Shown here piece after piece: positions 33,700-43,275 of a stretch of DNA of 64,000 nt; within the stretch, counting starts at the first letter, position 1; each line of letters begins with the position of its first letter. Where the stretch lies: NCBI RefSeq assembly GCF_004121075.1, contig NZ_RHLN01000001.1, positions 248,001-312,000 of the forward strand, read 5' to 3'. The DNA comes from Lutibacter sp. HS1-25 (GTDB lineage Bacteria; Bacteroidota; Bacteroidia; Flavobacteriales; Flavobacteriaceae). The notes under the pieces are model-generated. The model made no database searches, was not told the origin of the DNA, and saw only the letters and a program-made list of their open reading frames with translations. A program made the translations under genes and the position numbers.

Positions 33700-35049
33700 A
33701 TGTCACAAGACATTCAAATTAAAAAAGGTTTAGACATAAAGCTTGTAGGTGAGGCTGAGAAGGTTACCGAGAAAGCTAAGTCTTCGAGTATCTGTACTCT
33801 AAAACCTGAAGATTTCCACAGTATTGTCCCAAAATTATCGGTTAAAGTTGGTGCTAAATTAAAGGCTGGTGAAACAGTTTTTTACAATAAAGCCAATGAA
33901 GACATGAAATTTCCATCGCCAGTAAGTGGTGAGTTGGTTGATATAATTCGTGGTGAGAAAAGAAAAATTATCGCTCTTAAAATTGAAGCAGATAATGAAC
34001 AACAATTTGTAGATTTTGGTGTAAAAGATCCAAAAGCATTAAATGCTAATGAGATTAAAAGCCATTTATTAACTGCTGGTTGTTGGCCATTTATCAAACA
34101 AAGACCGTATGATGTAATTGCAGATCCTGCAAAAACACCAAAAGCTATTTTTGTTTCAGCGTATGCAAGTGCTCCATTAGCCGCAGATTATGATTATGTG
34201 TTGGCTGGTAAACAAAAGGAGTTGCAGGCAGCTGTTACAGCTTTAAGTAAATTAACAAGCGGTCAATTGCATGTTTCAATTGGTAAAAGTGCAAATTCTC
34301 CATTTTCAGGGTTAAATGATATTACTTTACACAAAGTTTCAGGTCCGCATCCTGTTGGTAATGTTGGTACTCAAATTGCTAAAATAGATCCTGTTAATAA
34401 AGGTGAAGTGGTTTGGACTGTTAATCCACAAGATTTGGTAATTATTGGTGAGTTGTTATTAACTGGTAAATTTAATGCAGAGCGTATTGTTGCTTTAGCA
34501 GGTTCGTCAGTTGAAGCACCAAAATATTATACAACTAAAATTGGTTCAACAATTTCTTCAATAGTTGAAGGTAAATTAAAAGGAGATAACAACAGAATTA
34601 TAAGTGGAAATGTTTTAACTGGTAAAATTAAAACGTTAAAAAGCGCTTTAGGTTATTACGACAATATGATTACAGTTATCCCTGAGGGTGATGATTATGA
34701 ATTATTTGGTTGGACAATGCCAGTTTTTAATAAAATATCTACTTCAAGAGCCTTGACTTTTTCATGGTTGTTTCCAAATAAAAAATTCGATTTAAATACA
34801 AATACCAATGGTGAGCACAGAGCCTTTGTGGTAACTGGTAATTATGAAGAGGTATTTCCGTTAGATATTTATCCAATGCAAATTTTAAAAGCATGTATGT
34901 ATAAAGATTTGGACGAAATGGAACAATTAGGAATGTACGAAGTTGCGCCAGAAGATTTTGCCTTGACTGAATTTGTGTGTGTTTCTAAACAACCACATCA
35001 AGAAATTATTAGAAAAGGTTTGGATTTAATGTTAAAAGAAATAGGATAA
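33700..35049 (+). CDS. nqrA: Na+-translocating NADH:quinone reductase subunit A
   Basis: Peripheral cytoplasmic subunit of the six-subunit Na+ pump that oxidises NADH and reduces quinone. It has 449 residues from the ATG at 33700; the in-frame upstream extension has an unlikely sequence and covers the promoter. Family blocks: IQIKKGLDIKLVGEAEKV at the N-terminus, a biotinyl-like VKVGAKLKAGETVFYNK and FPSPVSGELVDI region, CWPFIKQRPYDVIADP, and C-terminal YPMQILKACMYKDLDEMEQL. Length agrees with NqrA of Vibrio and Bacteroidota. First gene of nqrABCDEF, 4 bases before nqrB. Confidence 0.96.
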   Translation: MSQDIQIKKGLDIKLVGEAEKVTEKAKSSSICTLKPEDFHSIVPKLSVKVGAKLKAGETVFYNKANEDMKFPSPVSGELVDIIRGEKRKIIALKIEADNEQQFVDFGVKDPKALNANEIKSHLLTAGCWPFIKQRPYDVIADPAKTPKAIFVSAYASAPLAADYDYVLAGKQKELQAAVTALSKLTSGQLHVSIGKSANSPFSGLNDITLHKVSGPHPVGNVGTQIAKIDPVNKGEVVWTVNPQDLVIIGELLLTGKFNAERIVALAGSSVEAPKYYTTKIGSTISSIVEGKLKGDNNRIISGNVLTGKIKTLKSALGYYDNMITVIPEGDDYELFGWTMPVFNKISTSRALTFSWLFPNKKFDLNTNTNGEHRAFVVTGNYEEVFPLDIYPMQILKACMYKDLDEMEQLGMYEVAPEDFALTEFVCVSKQPHQEIIRKGLDLMLKEIG

Positions 35050-35053
35050 GATT

Positions 35054-36253
35054 ATGGGTTTAAAAGAAAAATTACATAATATAAAAGAAAAAGGAAAAGG
35101 TAAAAAGTGGTTACCTGCTTTTAGCGCTTTTCATACTTTTTTATTTACACCTAATGAAACTACACACTCGGGTGGTCACGTTAGAGCAGCTGATGATTTA
35201 AAAAGAACAATGAATACCGTTGTATTGGCATTGATTCCTTGTTTAATCTTTGGAATATTTAATACAGGTTTTCAACATTATCAAGCACTTGTAGAAGATG
35301 TGCCTTTTTTATCTTGGGCAGCATTTTCTTTAGGAGCAATGAAAATTATTCCTTTAGTTATAGTGTCTTATGTTGTTGGATTGGGAGTTGAATTTATTTT
35401 TGCAATTATTAAAGGTCACGAAGTAGAGGAAGGTTATTTGGTAACAGGTATGTTAGTTCCTTTAATTGTTCCTGTTGATATTCCATTATGGATGCTTTCA
35501 GTAGCTGTTATTTTTGGAGTAGTTATTGGAAAAGAAGTTTTTGGTGGAACAGGAATGAATATTCTAAATCCAGCTTTAACAATTAGAGCATTTTTATTCT
35601 TTGCATATCCAACTTGGATGAGTGGAGATAAAGTTTGGGTTGAAGGAGCTGTTGAAAGAGCTAACGAAATTGCTGCAGGAGCCAATCTTGATGCTATTTC
35701 AGGTGAAACTATTTTAGGAGCCTTAGCACAAGGAAAAGAGTTGGTTTATTCAGTATCTGATATGTTCTGGGGATTTATTCCTGGATCAGTTGGTGAAACT
35801 TCTACTTTCTTAATTTTATTGGCAGGATTGTTTTTAATCTTTTCAAAAATTGGAAGTTGGAGAATTATGCTTTCAGGAGTACTTGGGGCATTAACAATGG
35901 GACTAATATTTAACAGTGTAGTTAATTTTGGATGGATAACACCAAGTAGTGGTTTTTATACTTTAATGAATACTGTTTTTTGGCATCATTTATTAATTGG
36001 AGGTTTTGCATTTGGAGTTGTATTTATGGCAACAGATCCAGTAACAGCTTCACAAACTAATAAAGGTAAATGGATTTATGGTTTCTTAATTGGATTTATT
36101 TCAATTATGATTCGTGTATTCAATCCAGCGTATCCAGAAGGCGTAATGTTAGCAATTTTATTAATGAACGTTTTTGCACCTACTATTGACCATTATGTGG
36201 TTCAAGGAAATGTAAAAAGAAGGTTGAAACGTTTAAAACCAAAAACAGTATAA
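35054..36253 (+). CDS. nqrB: Na+-NQR subunit B
   Basis: Integral membrane subunit with covalent FMN and riboflavin, part of the Na+ channel; 399 residues. About ten transmembrane helices. Motifs: TPNETTHSGGHVRAADDLKR near residue 33, VVIGKEVFGGTGMNILNPA near 157, PGSVGETSTFLIL near 243 (the segment in which family members carry the FMN-linked Thr; Thr 249 here), and HHLLIGGFAFGVVFMATDPV near 315. The N-terminal cytoplasmic arm is lysine-rich. It lies within the intact nqr operon. Confidence 0.97.
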   Translation: MGLKEKLHNIKEKGKGKKWLPAFSAFHTFLFTPNETTHSGGHVRAADDLKRTMNTVVLALIPCLIFGIFNTGFQHYQALVEDVPFLSWAAFSLGAMKIIPLVIVSYVVGLGVEFIFAIIKGHEVEEGYLVTGMLVPLIVPVDIPLWMLSVAVIFGVVIGKEVFGGTGMNILNPALTIRAFLFFAYPTWMSGDKVWVEGAVERANEIAAGANLDAISGETILGALAQGKELVYSVSDMFWGFIPGSVGETSTFLILLAGLFLIFSKIGSWRIMLSGVLGALTMGLIFNSVVNFGWITPSSGFYTLMNTVFWHHLLIGGFAFGVVFMATDPVTASQTNKGKWIYGFLIGFISIMIRVFNPAYPEGVMLAILLMNVFAPTIDHYVVQGNVKRRLKRLKPKTV

Positions 36254-36256
36254 CAA

Positions 36257-37003
36257 ATGGCAAGAAATACTGAAAGTAACGGATATACAGTGGCTTTTGC
36301 AACAGCAATGGTACTTATTGTTGGTGCATTATTAGCATTTGTGGCTTCTTCTTTAAAAGAAAAAATAGCCGAAAATAAACGTATTGAAAAGCAACAGAAT
36401 ATTTTATACGCAATGGGTGTTAATAATAACGACGAAACCAGCGTTGAATTTGTTTCAAAAGCAAATGTAGAAAGTGATTTTTCTAAATACATTGTAAAAC
36501 AATTGGTAATTACAGGAGCTGATTTTGTTGAAGATAGCAATGCTTATTTAATAGATATCAAAGTTGAAGCTGAAAAAGCAAAAAACCCTAGTTATAAAAG
36601 AAGATTACCTTTGTTTATTGGTGAAAAAGATAACAAAGAATTTTACATTGTGCCTGTAAGAGGTAAAGGTCTATGGGATGCCATTTGGGGTTATGTAGCT
36701 TTAGATAACCAATTGGTTATTCAAGGTGTGTATTTTGACCACGCAGGTGAAACACCAGGTTTAGGATCAAACATAAAAGAACGTTTTTTTATGGACGATT
36801 TTGCAGGTGAGCATATTATGGATGGAGATGAGTTTAAAGGTGTTGATGTTGCCAAAGGCAATGCTGATCCAAAAAACTTGAGAAAAGATGATTTTGCGGT
36901 AGACGCAATTGCTGGAGCTACTATTACTGGTAATGGTTTGGCTGCAATGCTTAAAAAAGATTTGCAATTGTATTTACCTTATTTTAAAACTTTAAAGCAA
37001 TAA
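36257..37003 (+). CDS. nqrC: Na+-NQR subunit C
   Basis: Membrane-anchored flavin subunit, 248 residues. One N-terminal helix (residues 11-31) and a periplasmic FMN domain with LWDAIWGYVALD, HAGETPGLGSNI and the flavinylation motif DAIAGATITGNGL. The FMN-bearing Thr is Thr 224 (last Thr of x-GAT-x-T); residue 219 is Ala where many homologs have Ser. The flavin transferase ApbE needed for this bond is not encoded in the window. Confidence 0.97.
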   Translation: MARNTESNGYTVAFATAMVLIVGALLAFVASSLKEKIAENKRIEKQQNILYAMGVNNNDETSVEFVSKANVESDFSKYIVKQLVITGADFVEDSNAYLIDIKVEAEKAKNPSYKRRLPLFIGEKDNKEFYIVPVRGKGLWDAIWGYVALDNQLVIQGVYFDHAGETPGLGSNIKERFFMDDFAGEHIMDGDEFKGVDVAKGNADPKNLRKDDFAVDAIAGATITGNGLAAMLKKDLQLYLPYFKTLKQ

Positions 37004-37006
37004 TTT

Positions 37007-37654
37007 ATGGGACTTTTATCAAAAAAAGATACTAAATTAATTACAGACCCTTTATCAGATAATAACCCTATTACCATTCAGGTATTGGGTATCTGTTCTG
37101 CTTTGGCAATTACTGCCGATTTAAAGGCTTCAATTGTAATGGGTATTGCAGTGTTATTTGTATTAAGTGCAGGAAACGTAGTAATATCATTAATGAGAAA
37201 TATTATTCCTTCAAAAATTAGAATTATCGTACAACTTATTGTTGTTGCAGCTTTGGTAATTATAGTTGACCAGGTTTTAAAAGCTTATGCTTATGAGCTT
37301 AGTAAAACGCTTTCTGTATTTGTTGGATTAATTATTACTAACTGTATTATTATGGGACGTTTTGAAGCTTTTGCTTTGGCTAACGGACCTTGGAGATCCT
37401 TCTTAGATGGTATTGGAAATGCATTAGGTTATGCTGTAATTTTAATCATTGTAGGATTTTTTAGAGAATTGTTAGGTTCTGGTTCATTACTAGGATTTAA
37501 GGTTTTAGGTGATCCAATCGAAAAAACAGGTGTTTATGCATTTGGTTATGAAAACAACGGTTTTATGTTGTTGGCTCCAATGGCATTAATTACTTTAGGA
37601 ATTATAATTTGGGTGCAACGCTCAAGAAACACATCATTAATTGAAGATAACTAA
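37007..37654 (+). CDS. nqrD: Na+-NQR subunit D
   Basis: Integral membrane subunit of 215 residues with six helices. It forms, with NqrE, the inverted pair that surrounds the Fe-S centre of the membrane. Recognised by LGICSALAITADLKASIVMG, MRNIIPSKIRIIVQLIVVA, FVGLIITNCIIMGRFEAFAL, and RSFLDGIGNALGYAVILIIV followed by GFFRELLGSG. The Cys residues of both half-helices (Cys 30 and Cys 112 regions) are present, as needed for the intramembrane 2Fe-2S cluster. Confidence 0.97.
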   Translation: MGLLSKKDTKLITDPLSDNNPITIQVLGICSALAITADLKASIVMGIAVLFVLSAGNVVISLMRNIIPSKIRIIVQLIVVAALVIIVDQVLKAYAYELSKTLSVFVGLIITNCIIMGRFEAFALANGPWRSFLDGIGNALGYAVILIIVGFFRELLGSGSLLGFKVLGDPIEKTGVYAFGYENNGFMLLAPMALITLGIIIWVQRSRNTSLIEDN

Positions 37655-37657
37655 ACT

Positions 37658-38416
37658 ATGGAGCATTTAGAATTATTTTTTAAAGCAATATTTATAGATA
37701 ACATGGTCTTTGCAACATTCCTTGGAATGTGTTCGTACCTTGCTGTATCTAAAAAAGTATCAACCGCTGTTGGTTTAGGTGCTGCTGTTATATTTGTAAT
37801 GGCAATTACAGTTCCTTTAAACTGGTTATTAGATACTTATATTTTAAAAGACGGTGCGTTAGTTTGGTTAGGACCAGAATATGCGCAATACGATTTAAGT
37901 TTTTTATCATTTATTATGTTTATTGCTACCATTGCAACTATGGTGCAATTGGTAGAAATAATTGTTGAAAAATTTTCACCTTCTTTATATAACTCATTGG
38001 GTATATTTTTACCACTAATTGCCGTAAACTGTGCAATTTTAGGAGGGTCTTTATTTATGCAATCTCGTGAAATTCCAACTGTTGGCTTGGCATTTAACTA
38101 TGGCGTAAGCTCTGGTATAGGATGGTTTTTAGCTATTTTAGCTATTGCAGCTATTCGTGAGAAAATTAGATATTCAAATGTGCCTGCTCCTTTAAGAGGT
38201 TTAGGAATTACCTTTATTATTACAGGTTTAATGGCTATTGGATTTATGAGTTTTGGTGGTATGTTAACTGGTGGTGGTGAAGAAGAAGCAGCTACAGAAC
38301 AAGTTGTAAGTATTACAGAACAAGAAAATACTACTTTTGAAGAAGTAAAAGTAGAAGAGGAGGTAATTGCACCTGCTGAAGAATTAGCTACTAACGAAAA
38401 CGAAATTAAAGAATAA
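37658..38416 (+). CDS. nqrE: Na+-NQR subunit E with acidic C-terminal extension
   Basis: Integral membrane partner of NqrD. The first 200 residues are a standard NqrE with six helices: FIDNMVFATFLGMCSYLAVS, FLPLIAVNCAILGGSLFM, YGVSSGIGWFLAILAIAAI and a final glycine-rich FMSFGGM. The Cys residues for the intramembrane cluster are in MCSY and NCAI. The protein then runs on for about 50 residues of Glu-rich, low-complexity sequence (EEEAATEQVVSI to the end ATNENEIKE), giving 252 residues against roughly 200 in Vibrio. The stop TAA overlaps the nqrF ATG by one base. Confidence 0.96.
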   Translation: MEHLELFFKAIFIDNMVFATFLGMCSYLAVSKKVSTAVGLGAAVIFVMAITVPLNWLLDTYILKDGALVWLGPEYAQYDLSFLSFIMFIATIATMVQLVEIIVEKFSPSLYNSLGIFLPLIAVNCAILGGSLFMQSREIPTVGLAFNYGVSSGIGWFLAILAIAAIREKIRYSNVPAPLRGLGITFIITGLMAIGFMSFGGMLTGGGEEEAATEQVVSITEQENTTFEEVKVEEEVIAPAEELATNENEIKE

Positions 38417-39729
38417 TGATGATATTAGCAGCAAATACCCTAGGTACTATTGTAGCAACTGTAATCGCATTTTTAGTGATAACACTATTGTTGGTTGCAT
38501 TATTATTGGTAGTAAAACAAAAATTATCACCTTCTGGTCCTGTAAAAATCAGAATCAATGGTGAACGTGAAATTGAAGTAGCTTCTGGAGGTTCTTTATT
38601 GTCAACTTTAGGAAATGCTAAAATATTTTTACCTTCTGCTTGTGGTGGTGGTGGAACTTGTATTCAATGTGAATGTCATGTAAACTCTGGTGGAGGTGAA
38701 GCTTTACCAACAGAAACACCTCACTTTACACGTCAAGAATTAAAGCATGGAGCTCGTTTGGCTTGTCAGGTAAAAGTAAAACAGGATATGGATATTACCA
38801 TTCCTGAAGAAGTATTTGGTATTAAAAAATGGGAAGCTACAGTTGTACGTAATTACAACGTTGCATCTTTTATTAAAGAATTTGTAGTTGAAATTCCTGA
38901 AGATATGGGCTACAAAGCTGGTGGATATATTCAAATTGAAATTCCAGCTTGCGAAATTGATTTTAAAGATATTGACATTACTGCACATCCTGAAGAACAT
39001 GAAACTCCTGATAAATTCCAAATGGAATGGGATAAATTCGGTTTATGGGATTTAAAAATGAAAAATACCGAATTGGTTGAACGTGCTTATTCTATGGCTT
39101 CTTACCCTGCTGAAGGAAGAGAAATTATGTTAAACGTACGTATTGCTACTCCACCTTGGGATAGAGCTAAAAATGGTTGGATGAGTGTAAACCCTGGTGT
39201 TGCTTCTTCATATATTTTCTCTCGTAAAAAAGGTGACAAAGTAACTATTTCTGGTCCTTATGGAGAATTTTTTATCAATGATTCTGATGCAGAAATGTTA
39301 TATGTTGGTGGTGGAGCTGGTATGGCGCCAATGCGTTCTCACTTATATCACCTTTTCAAAACCTTAAAAACGGGTAGAAAAGTAACTTATTGGTATGGTG
39401 GTCGTTCTAAACGCGAATTGTTCTACTTGAAACATTTCTACGATTTAGAAAAAGATTTCCCTAACTTTAAATTTTACTTGGTGTTATCTGAACCTGCACC
39501 TGAAGATAATTGGGTGAATAAGAAAGATGCTAACGATACAAATGGAGATGGATTTACAGGTTTTGTACATCAAGCTGTAATTGATGAATATTTATCTAAA
39601 CATGAGTCTCCTGAAGATTTAGAATTGTATTTCTGTGGACCTCCTTTAATGAACAAAGCTGTTCAAAAAATGGGTGAAGACTTTGGTTTAGCCGATGAGA
39701 ACATTCGTTTTGATGACTTTGGTGGATAG
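38416..39729 (+). CDS. nqrF: Na+-NQR subunit F (NADH dehydrogenase, FAD and 2Fe-2S)
   Basis: Electron-input subunit, 437 residues. An N-terminal transmembrane helix (10-33) precedes a plant-type ferredoxin domain with cluster ligands Cys 76, Cys 82, Cys 85 and Cys 117 (SACGGGGTCIQCEC and LACQVK). The FAD/NADH reductase module has RAYSMASYPAEG for FAD, ISGPYGEFF, and VGGGAGMAPMRSHL for NADH binding, ending FCGPPLMNKAVQKM then FDDFGG, the normal C-terminus. The start overlaps the nqrE stop (TAATG); a second ATG follows immediately and could also be used. A strong terminator ends the operon. Confidence 0.97.
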   Translation: MMILAANTLGTIVATVIAFLVITLLLVALLLVVKQKLSPSGPVKIRINGEREIEVASGGSLLSTLGNAKIFLPSACGGGGTCIQCECHVNSGGGEALPTETPHFTRQELKHGARLACQVKVKQDMDITIPEEVFGIKKWEATVVRNYNVASFIKEFVVEIPEDMGYKAGGYIQIEIPACEIDFKDIDITAHPEEHETPDKFQMEWDKFGLWDLKMKNTELVERAYSMASYPAEGREIMLNVRIATPPWDRAKNGWMSVNPGVASSYIFSRKKGDKVTISGPYGEFFINDSDAEMLYVGGGAGMAPMRSHLYHLFKTLKTGRKVTYWYGGRSKRELFYLKHFYDLEKDFPNFKFYLVLSEPAPEDNWVNKKDANDTNGDGFTGFVHQAVIDEYLSKHESPEDLELYFCGPPLMNKAVQKMGEDFGLADENIRFDDFGG

Positions 39730-39753
39730 TCCATTGTTTGAAAATAAATTAAT

Positions 39754-39786
39754 AAAAATCCGATATATTTGTATCGGATTTTTTTA
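39754..39786 (+). terminator. Rho-independent terminator of the nqr operon
   Basis: AAAAATCCGATA at 39754-39765 pairs with TATCGGATTTTT at 39772-39783 around TATTTG, followed by more Ts. The next gene starts 15 bases after it. Confidence 0.9.
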
Positions 39787-39800
39787 TACCCTTTTTTAAA

Positions 39801-40178
39801 ATGAGTAGACCACTTACAAAACAAGAACTACATAATTTAGCAATGAACATTGTTGGTAAAGATTTAGAAGCTAAAGGCTATGAATTTTTAGCAGTTAATA
39901 GTCAATTAAAAAGAAATCCGCAATTTGTTTGTATAGATAAAAATAACCAACGTTATTTTGTAATTGTAAAAGTTGGTAGTATATCAGATTTTCCAATAAC
40001 TTTTGATGTAATTTGGATGGAAACATTCAAACATCATGCACGTAATCAACAAGCCAAAGTTGTTTTTGCTGGTGTAGGTTTGGGTAATGTTGCAGACAAA
40101 ACACAACCTCCAAATTTAAATGAAGCTTATTTGCTGCAATATGAAGGTTTAGAATACTTAGATATTGAGAACAATTAA
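39801..40178 (+). CDS. Conserved small cytosolic protein downstream of nqr, unknown
   Basis: 125 residues, no signal or membrane segment. A mixed alpha/beta pattern: a helix ELHNLAMNIVGKDLEAKGYE, then strands QFVCIDKNNQRYFVIVKVG and FDVIWMETFKHHARNQQAKV, then FAGVGLGNVADKTQPPNLNE. This resembles a small restriction-endonuclease-like or DUF-type alpha/beta fold, but no active-site residues stand out. It has no ferredoxin or flavin motif, so a label as an NQR subunit would be wrong even though it follows nqrF. The nqr terminator separates the two genes, so linkage may be only positional. Function unknown. Confidence 0.75.
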   Translation: MSRPLTKQELHNLAMNIVGKDLEAKGYEFLAVNSQLKRNPQFVCIDKNNQRYFVIVKVGSISDFPITFDVIWMETFKHHARNQQAKVVFAGVGLGNVADKTQPPNLNEAYLLQYEGLEYLDIENN

Positions 40179-40344
40179 AATATTAAATCAGATAGCCTTA
40201 TTTGGAGTAAAAAGTTTATAATAAGTGTGTTAATTGTCTCAACTTAAAAACGCTGTAAACTGATGTTTTTTACGAATAATTTGTATGCTGTTGAAGGTAG
40301 TTTGGAAATAAATATTTAAGCTAAAAAAGTAATTAGGTTTATAT

Positions 40345-40749
40345 TTAAAGCTGTTTTAAAGCATATTTTAATAGAATGTTATAAAATGCTTCCGTTTTAA
40401 AGGGTTTAATTATACAGTCATCCATTCCAGCATCCTTCATTTTTTTGATTTCATCAATTGAATCGTGTCCAGACATCCCTATAATTGGAATTTTTGAAAC
40501 TGCTGTAGAAATATTATTTCTAATAATTTTGGTAGCATCACAACCATTCATCACAGGCATTTCTACATCCATTAAAACTACATTGTATAAGTTGTTTTGA
40601 GTTTTCTCAATTGCTTCTATACCATTTTCGGCAATATCAACTTTACAATTCCACATTTCCAATCGGGTTTTAGTTAATATTTGATTGGTTTTATTATCTT
40701 CAACTAAAAGAATATTATAATTTAATGGGGTAAAGTCAATTGGTTTCAT
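40345..40749 (-). CDS. Stand-alone response regulator receiver domain protein
   Basis: Single CheY-like receiver domain, 134 residues, with no output domain. Acidic pocket Glu 17-Asp 18 in LLVEDNKTNQ, phospho-acceptor Asp 61 in VVLMDVEMPVMNG, Ser in IIGMSGHDS, and the conserved Lys in CIIKPFK. The L-V-E-D-N-x-x-N start and M-P-V-M-N-G-x-(E/D) run are typical of receivers found at the ends of hybrid histidine kinases. The gene is flanked by non-coding DNA on both sides and no kinase is nearby, so it is an orphan that probably relays phosphate from a distant hybrid kinase. Confidence 0.92.
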   Translation of the reverse strand: MKPIDFTPLNYNILLVEDNKTNQILTKTRLEMWNCKVDIAENGIEAIEKTQNNLYNVVLMDVEMPVMNGCDATKIIRNNISTAVSKIPIIGMSGHDSIDEIKKMKDAGMDDCIIKPFKTEAFYNILLKYALKQL

Positions 40750-41046
40750 AATGTGTTTTTTAAAATTATGCTAATATTCAGTTGCCCTTAATTATTTGTT
40801 GAATTTTATTTAAACGATATTTTTTACCTACAAGTACTTAACTTGTTTTAACAAATTAAATATAACAATTGATTTGTTAAATTTAAATGAAGGTAGCTAC
40901 TTAGGTAAATTTTTAAAAGGCATCGTTTAATATGAGGTTTGGGCGGTAGATATTATTATTTTTCAATATTTTAATAAAATGGGGTTTTGATTTTTAAAAT
41001 TACAATTTTTTTCTGAAGTGTATGTTTTTTTTTTGAAAATTGTACA
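40750..41046. other. AT-rich gene-free interval between the receiver gene and metG
   Basis: About 300 bases without an ORF or RNA gene that I can recognise. It should hold the promoter of the receiver gene on the minus strand, but no exact TAnnTTTG element was found. The metG terminator borders it on the right. Confidence 0.5.
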
Positions 41047-41098
41047 AACAAAAAACCCTTCTAAATAGTTTAATAAATTAACTATATAGAAGGGTTTA
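41047..41098 (-). terminator. Long-stem terminator after metG
   Basis: AAACCCTTCTA at the left pairs with TAGAAGGGTTT at the right, and the stem extends inward through AATAGTTTAAT / ATTAACTATA with few mismatches. On the minus strand it is followed by a T-run and ends 18 bases past the metG stop. Confidence 0.8.
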
Positions 41099-41115
41099 AT
41101 TTGAATCTTTTTATT

Positions 41116-43173
41116 TTAACTTATTTGTTCACCATTGGTAACCGAACCGTTTTGAGGCTCAATAAAAGCTAGTTTTCCATCAGGAGTGTTGGTCATTAAA
41201 ATCATTCCCTGACTTTCAATACCTTTTAAAACACGCGGTGCTAAATTTACCAAAACAGTTACTTTTTGACCTATAATTGCTGAAGGTTCAAAACTTTCAG
41301 CAATACCAGAAACAATGGTTCTAACATCAATTCCTACATCTACTTTTAGTTGTAGTAATTTTTTAGTTTTAGGCACTTTTACAGCTTCTAAAATGGTACC
41401 AACACGCATATCTAATTTGGTAAAATCGTCAAATTGTATGGTTTCTTTTTGCGGTTCAACTGTTTTATTTTCTGCTTCATTGGCTTGTTTTGTAGCTTCT
41501 AGTTTATCCAATTGTTTTTGAATTTCTTCATCTTCAATTTTAGCAAATAACAACTCAGCCTGACCTATTTTGTGATTTGTGGCAATTAAAGTATCAGCTT
41601 CAGCAATATCATCCCATTTAACACTTTCAGCAATATTTAAAATACCTTTTAATTTTGTTGAAGTAAAAGGTAAAAATGGCTCGCATACAATTGAAAGTCC
41701 TGTTGCAATTTGCAAAGCAACATACATAATTGTTTTTACACGTTCTGGATCTGTTTTTATCAATTTCCAAGGCTCTTCATCAGCCAAATATTTATTTCCT
41801 AAACGGGCTAAATTCATCAATTCTTGCGAAGCTTCTCTAAAACGGTAACGGTCTATAGAATTGGCTATTATTGATGGGTATTTTTGTAATTTTTCTAAGG
41901 TTTCATTGTCCACATCGCTCAACTCATTTGGTTCAGGAACAACACCTTCGTAATATTTATTGGTCAGCACAACAACTCTGTTGATAAAGTTTCCAAAAAT
42001 GGCAACCAACTCGTTGTTGTTTCTTGCCTGAAAATCTTTCCAAGTAAAATCATTGTCTTTAGTTTCAGGTGCATTGGCTGTTAAGGCATAGCGTAAAACA
42101 TCTTGCTGATTTGGAAAATCTTCTAAATATTCGTGCAACCAAACCGCCCAATTTTTTGAAGTTGAAATTTTATCGCCCTCTAAATTTAAAAATTCGTTGG
42201 CTGGTACATTTTCAGGTAAAATATAACTTCCTTCGGCTTTTAACATTGCCGGAAAAATAATACAATGAAAAACAATATTGTCTTTTCCAATAAAGTGAAT
42301 CAATTTAGTGTCCTTATCTTTCCAATAAGGTTCCCAATCTTTTCCTTCGCGCGCGGCCCATTCTTTGGTAGATGAAATATAGCCAATAGGCGCATCAAAC
42401 CAAACGTATAAAACTTTGCCTTCTCCACCTTCAACAGGTACAGGAATTCCCCAGTCTAAATCGCGTGTTACTGCTCTAGGTTTTAAACCATCGTCTAACC
42501 ACGATTTTACTTGTCCTAATACATTTGTTTTCCAGTCGTTTTTATGACCTTCAACAATCCATTCTCTTAACCATTGCTCGTATTTATCTAAAGGTAAATA
42601 CCAGTGTTTGGTCACTTTCATAGTAGGAACGTTTCCTGTAATGGCAGATTTTGGATTGATTAGATCTGTTGCATTGTGGCTGGTTCCACATTTTTCGCAT
42701 TGGTCGCCATAACTTTCTTCGTTGCCACATTTAGGGCAAGTTCCAATTACAAAACGATCGGCTAAAAACTGATTGGCTTCCTCATCGTATAATTGCTCGG
42801 TAGATTCTTCAATAAATTTATCTTCGTCGTATAATTTTTTAAAAAATTCTGAAGCTGTTTTATGATGAATTTCAGCTGAAGTACGCGAATAATTATCAAA
42901 AGAAATTCCAAAATCTTCAAAAGACTTTTTTATAATAGCATTGTATTTATCTACAATATCTTGTGGAGAAACACCTTCTTTTTTAGCTTTTATGGTAATT
43001 GGCACACCATGCTCGTCTGATCCGCAAATGTAAATTACATCGTTTCCGGTGGCACGTAAAAAACGTGCATAAATATCAGCAGGTACATAAACCCCTGCTA
43101 AATGCCCAATATGTACTGGTCCGTTAGTATAAGGTAGCGCTGCTGTAATGGTATATCTTTGTGAATTGCTCAT
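41116..43173 (-). CDS. metG: Methionine--tRNA ligase
   Basis: Class I aminoacyl-tRNA synthetase charging tRNA-Met, 685 residues from the ATG at 43173. A longer in-frame version reads through the promoter (minus-strand TATTTTTG, 43195-43202) and is rejected. The catalytic domain starts [20 protein letters not shown] with HIGH at 21-24; a zinc-knuckle insert [20 protein letters not shown] has four cysteines; the second signature is [11 protein letters not shown] in place of KMSKS. The C-terminal extension is an EMAPII-like tRNA-binding/dimerisation domain ([20 protein letters not shown]). Full-length MetRS-I with all motifs. Confidence 0.97.
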   Translation of the reverse strand: MSNSQRYTITAALPYTNGPVHIGHLAGVYVPADIYARFLRATGNDVIYICGSDEHGVPITIKAKKEGVSPQDIVDKYNAIIKKSFEDFGISFDNYSRTSAEIHHKTASEFFKKLYDEDKFIEESTEQLYDEEANQFLADRFVIGTCPKCGNEESYGDQCEKCGTSHNATDLINPKSAITGNVPTMKVTKHWYLPLDKYEQWLREWIVEGHKNDWKTNVLGQVKSWLDDGLKPRAVTRDLDWGIPVPVEGGEGKVLYVWFDAPIGYISSTKEWAAREGKDWEPYWKDKDTKLIHFIGKDNIVFHCIIFPAMLKAEGSYILPENVPANEFLNLEGDKISTSKNWAVWLHEYLEDFPNQQDVLRYALTANAPETKDNDFTWKDFQARNNNELVAIFGNFINRVVVLTNKYYEGVVPEPNELSDVDNETLEKLQKYPSIIANSIDRYRFREASQELMNLARLGNKYLADEEPWKLIKTDPERVKTIMYVALQIATGLSIVCEPFLPFTSTKLKGILNIAESVKWDDIAEADTLIATNHKIGQAELLFAKIEDEEIQKQLDKLEATKQANEAENKTVEPQKETIQFDDFTKLDMRVGTILEAVKVPKTKKLLQLKVDVGIDVRTIVSGIAESFEPSAIIGQKVTVLVNLAPRVLKGIESQGMILMTNTPDGKLAFIEPQNGSVTNGEQIS

Positions 43174-43194
43174 CAAAATTTGTTTAAGAAAGTG

Positions 43195-43202
43195 CAAAAA
43201 TA
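43195..43202 (-). promoter_or_regulatory. metG promoter -7 element
   Basis: Minus-strand TATTTTTG followed by CA, 21 bases before the ATG at 43173. Fits TAnnTTTG exactly; no -33 TTG at correct spacing. Confidence 0.5.
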
Positions 43203-43275
43203 AGGATTGTTTATTAGAAAATTGAATAGTTGAAACTGTTTTCGTATTTTGCAATAAGATTTATTTTTAATATAT

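Noticed and set aside
39801-40178. NqrF-like subunit
   Set aside because: No ferredoxin cysteines, no FAD or NADH motif, and only 125 residues; true nqrF is directly upstream.
43174-43254. 27-residue N-terminal extension of MetRS
   Set aside because: It spans the minus-strand promoter element TATTTTTG and is not MetRS-like; [18 protein letters not shown] is the usual start.
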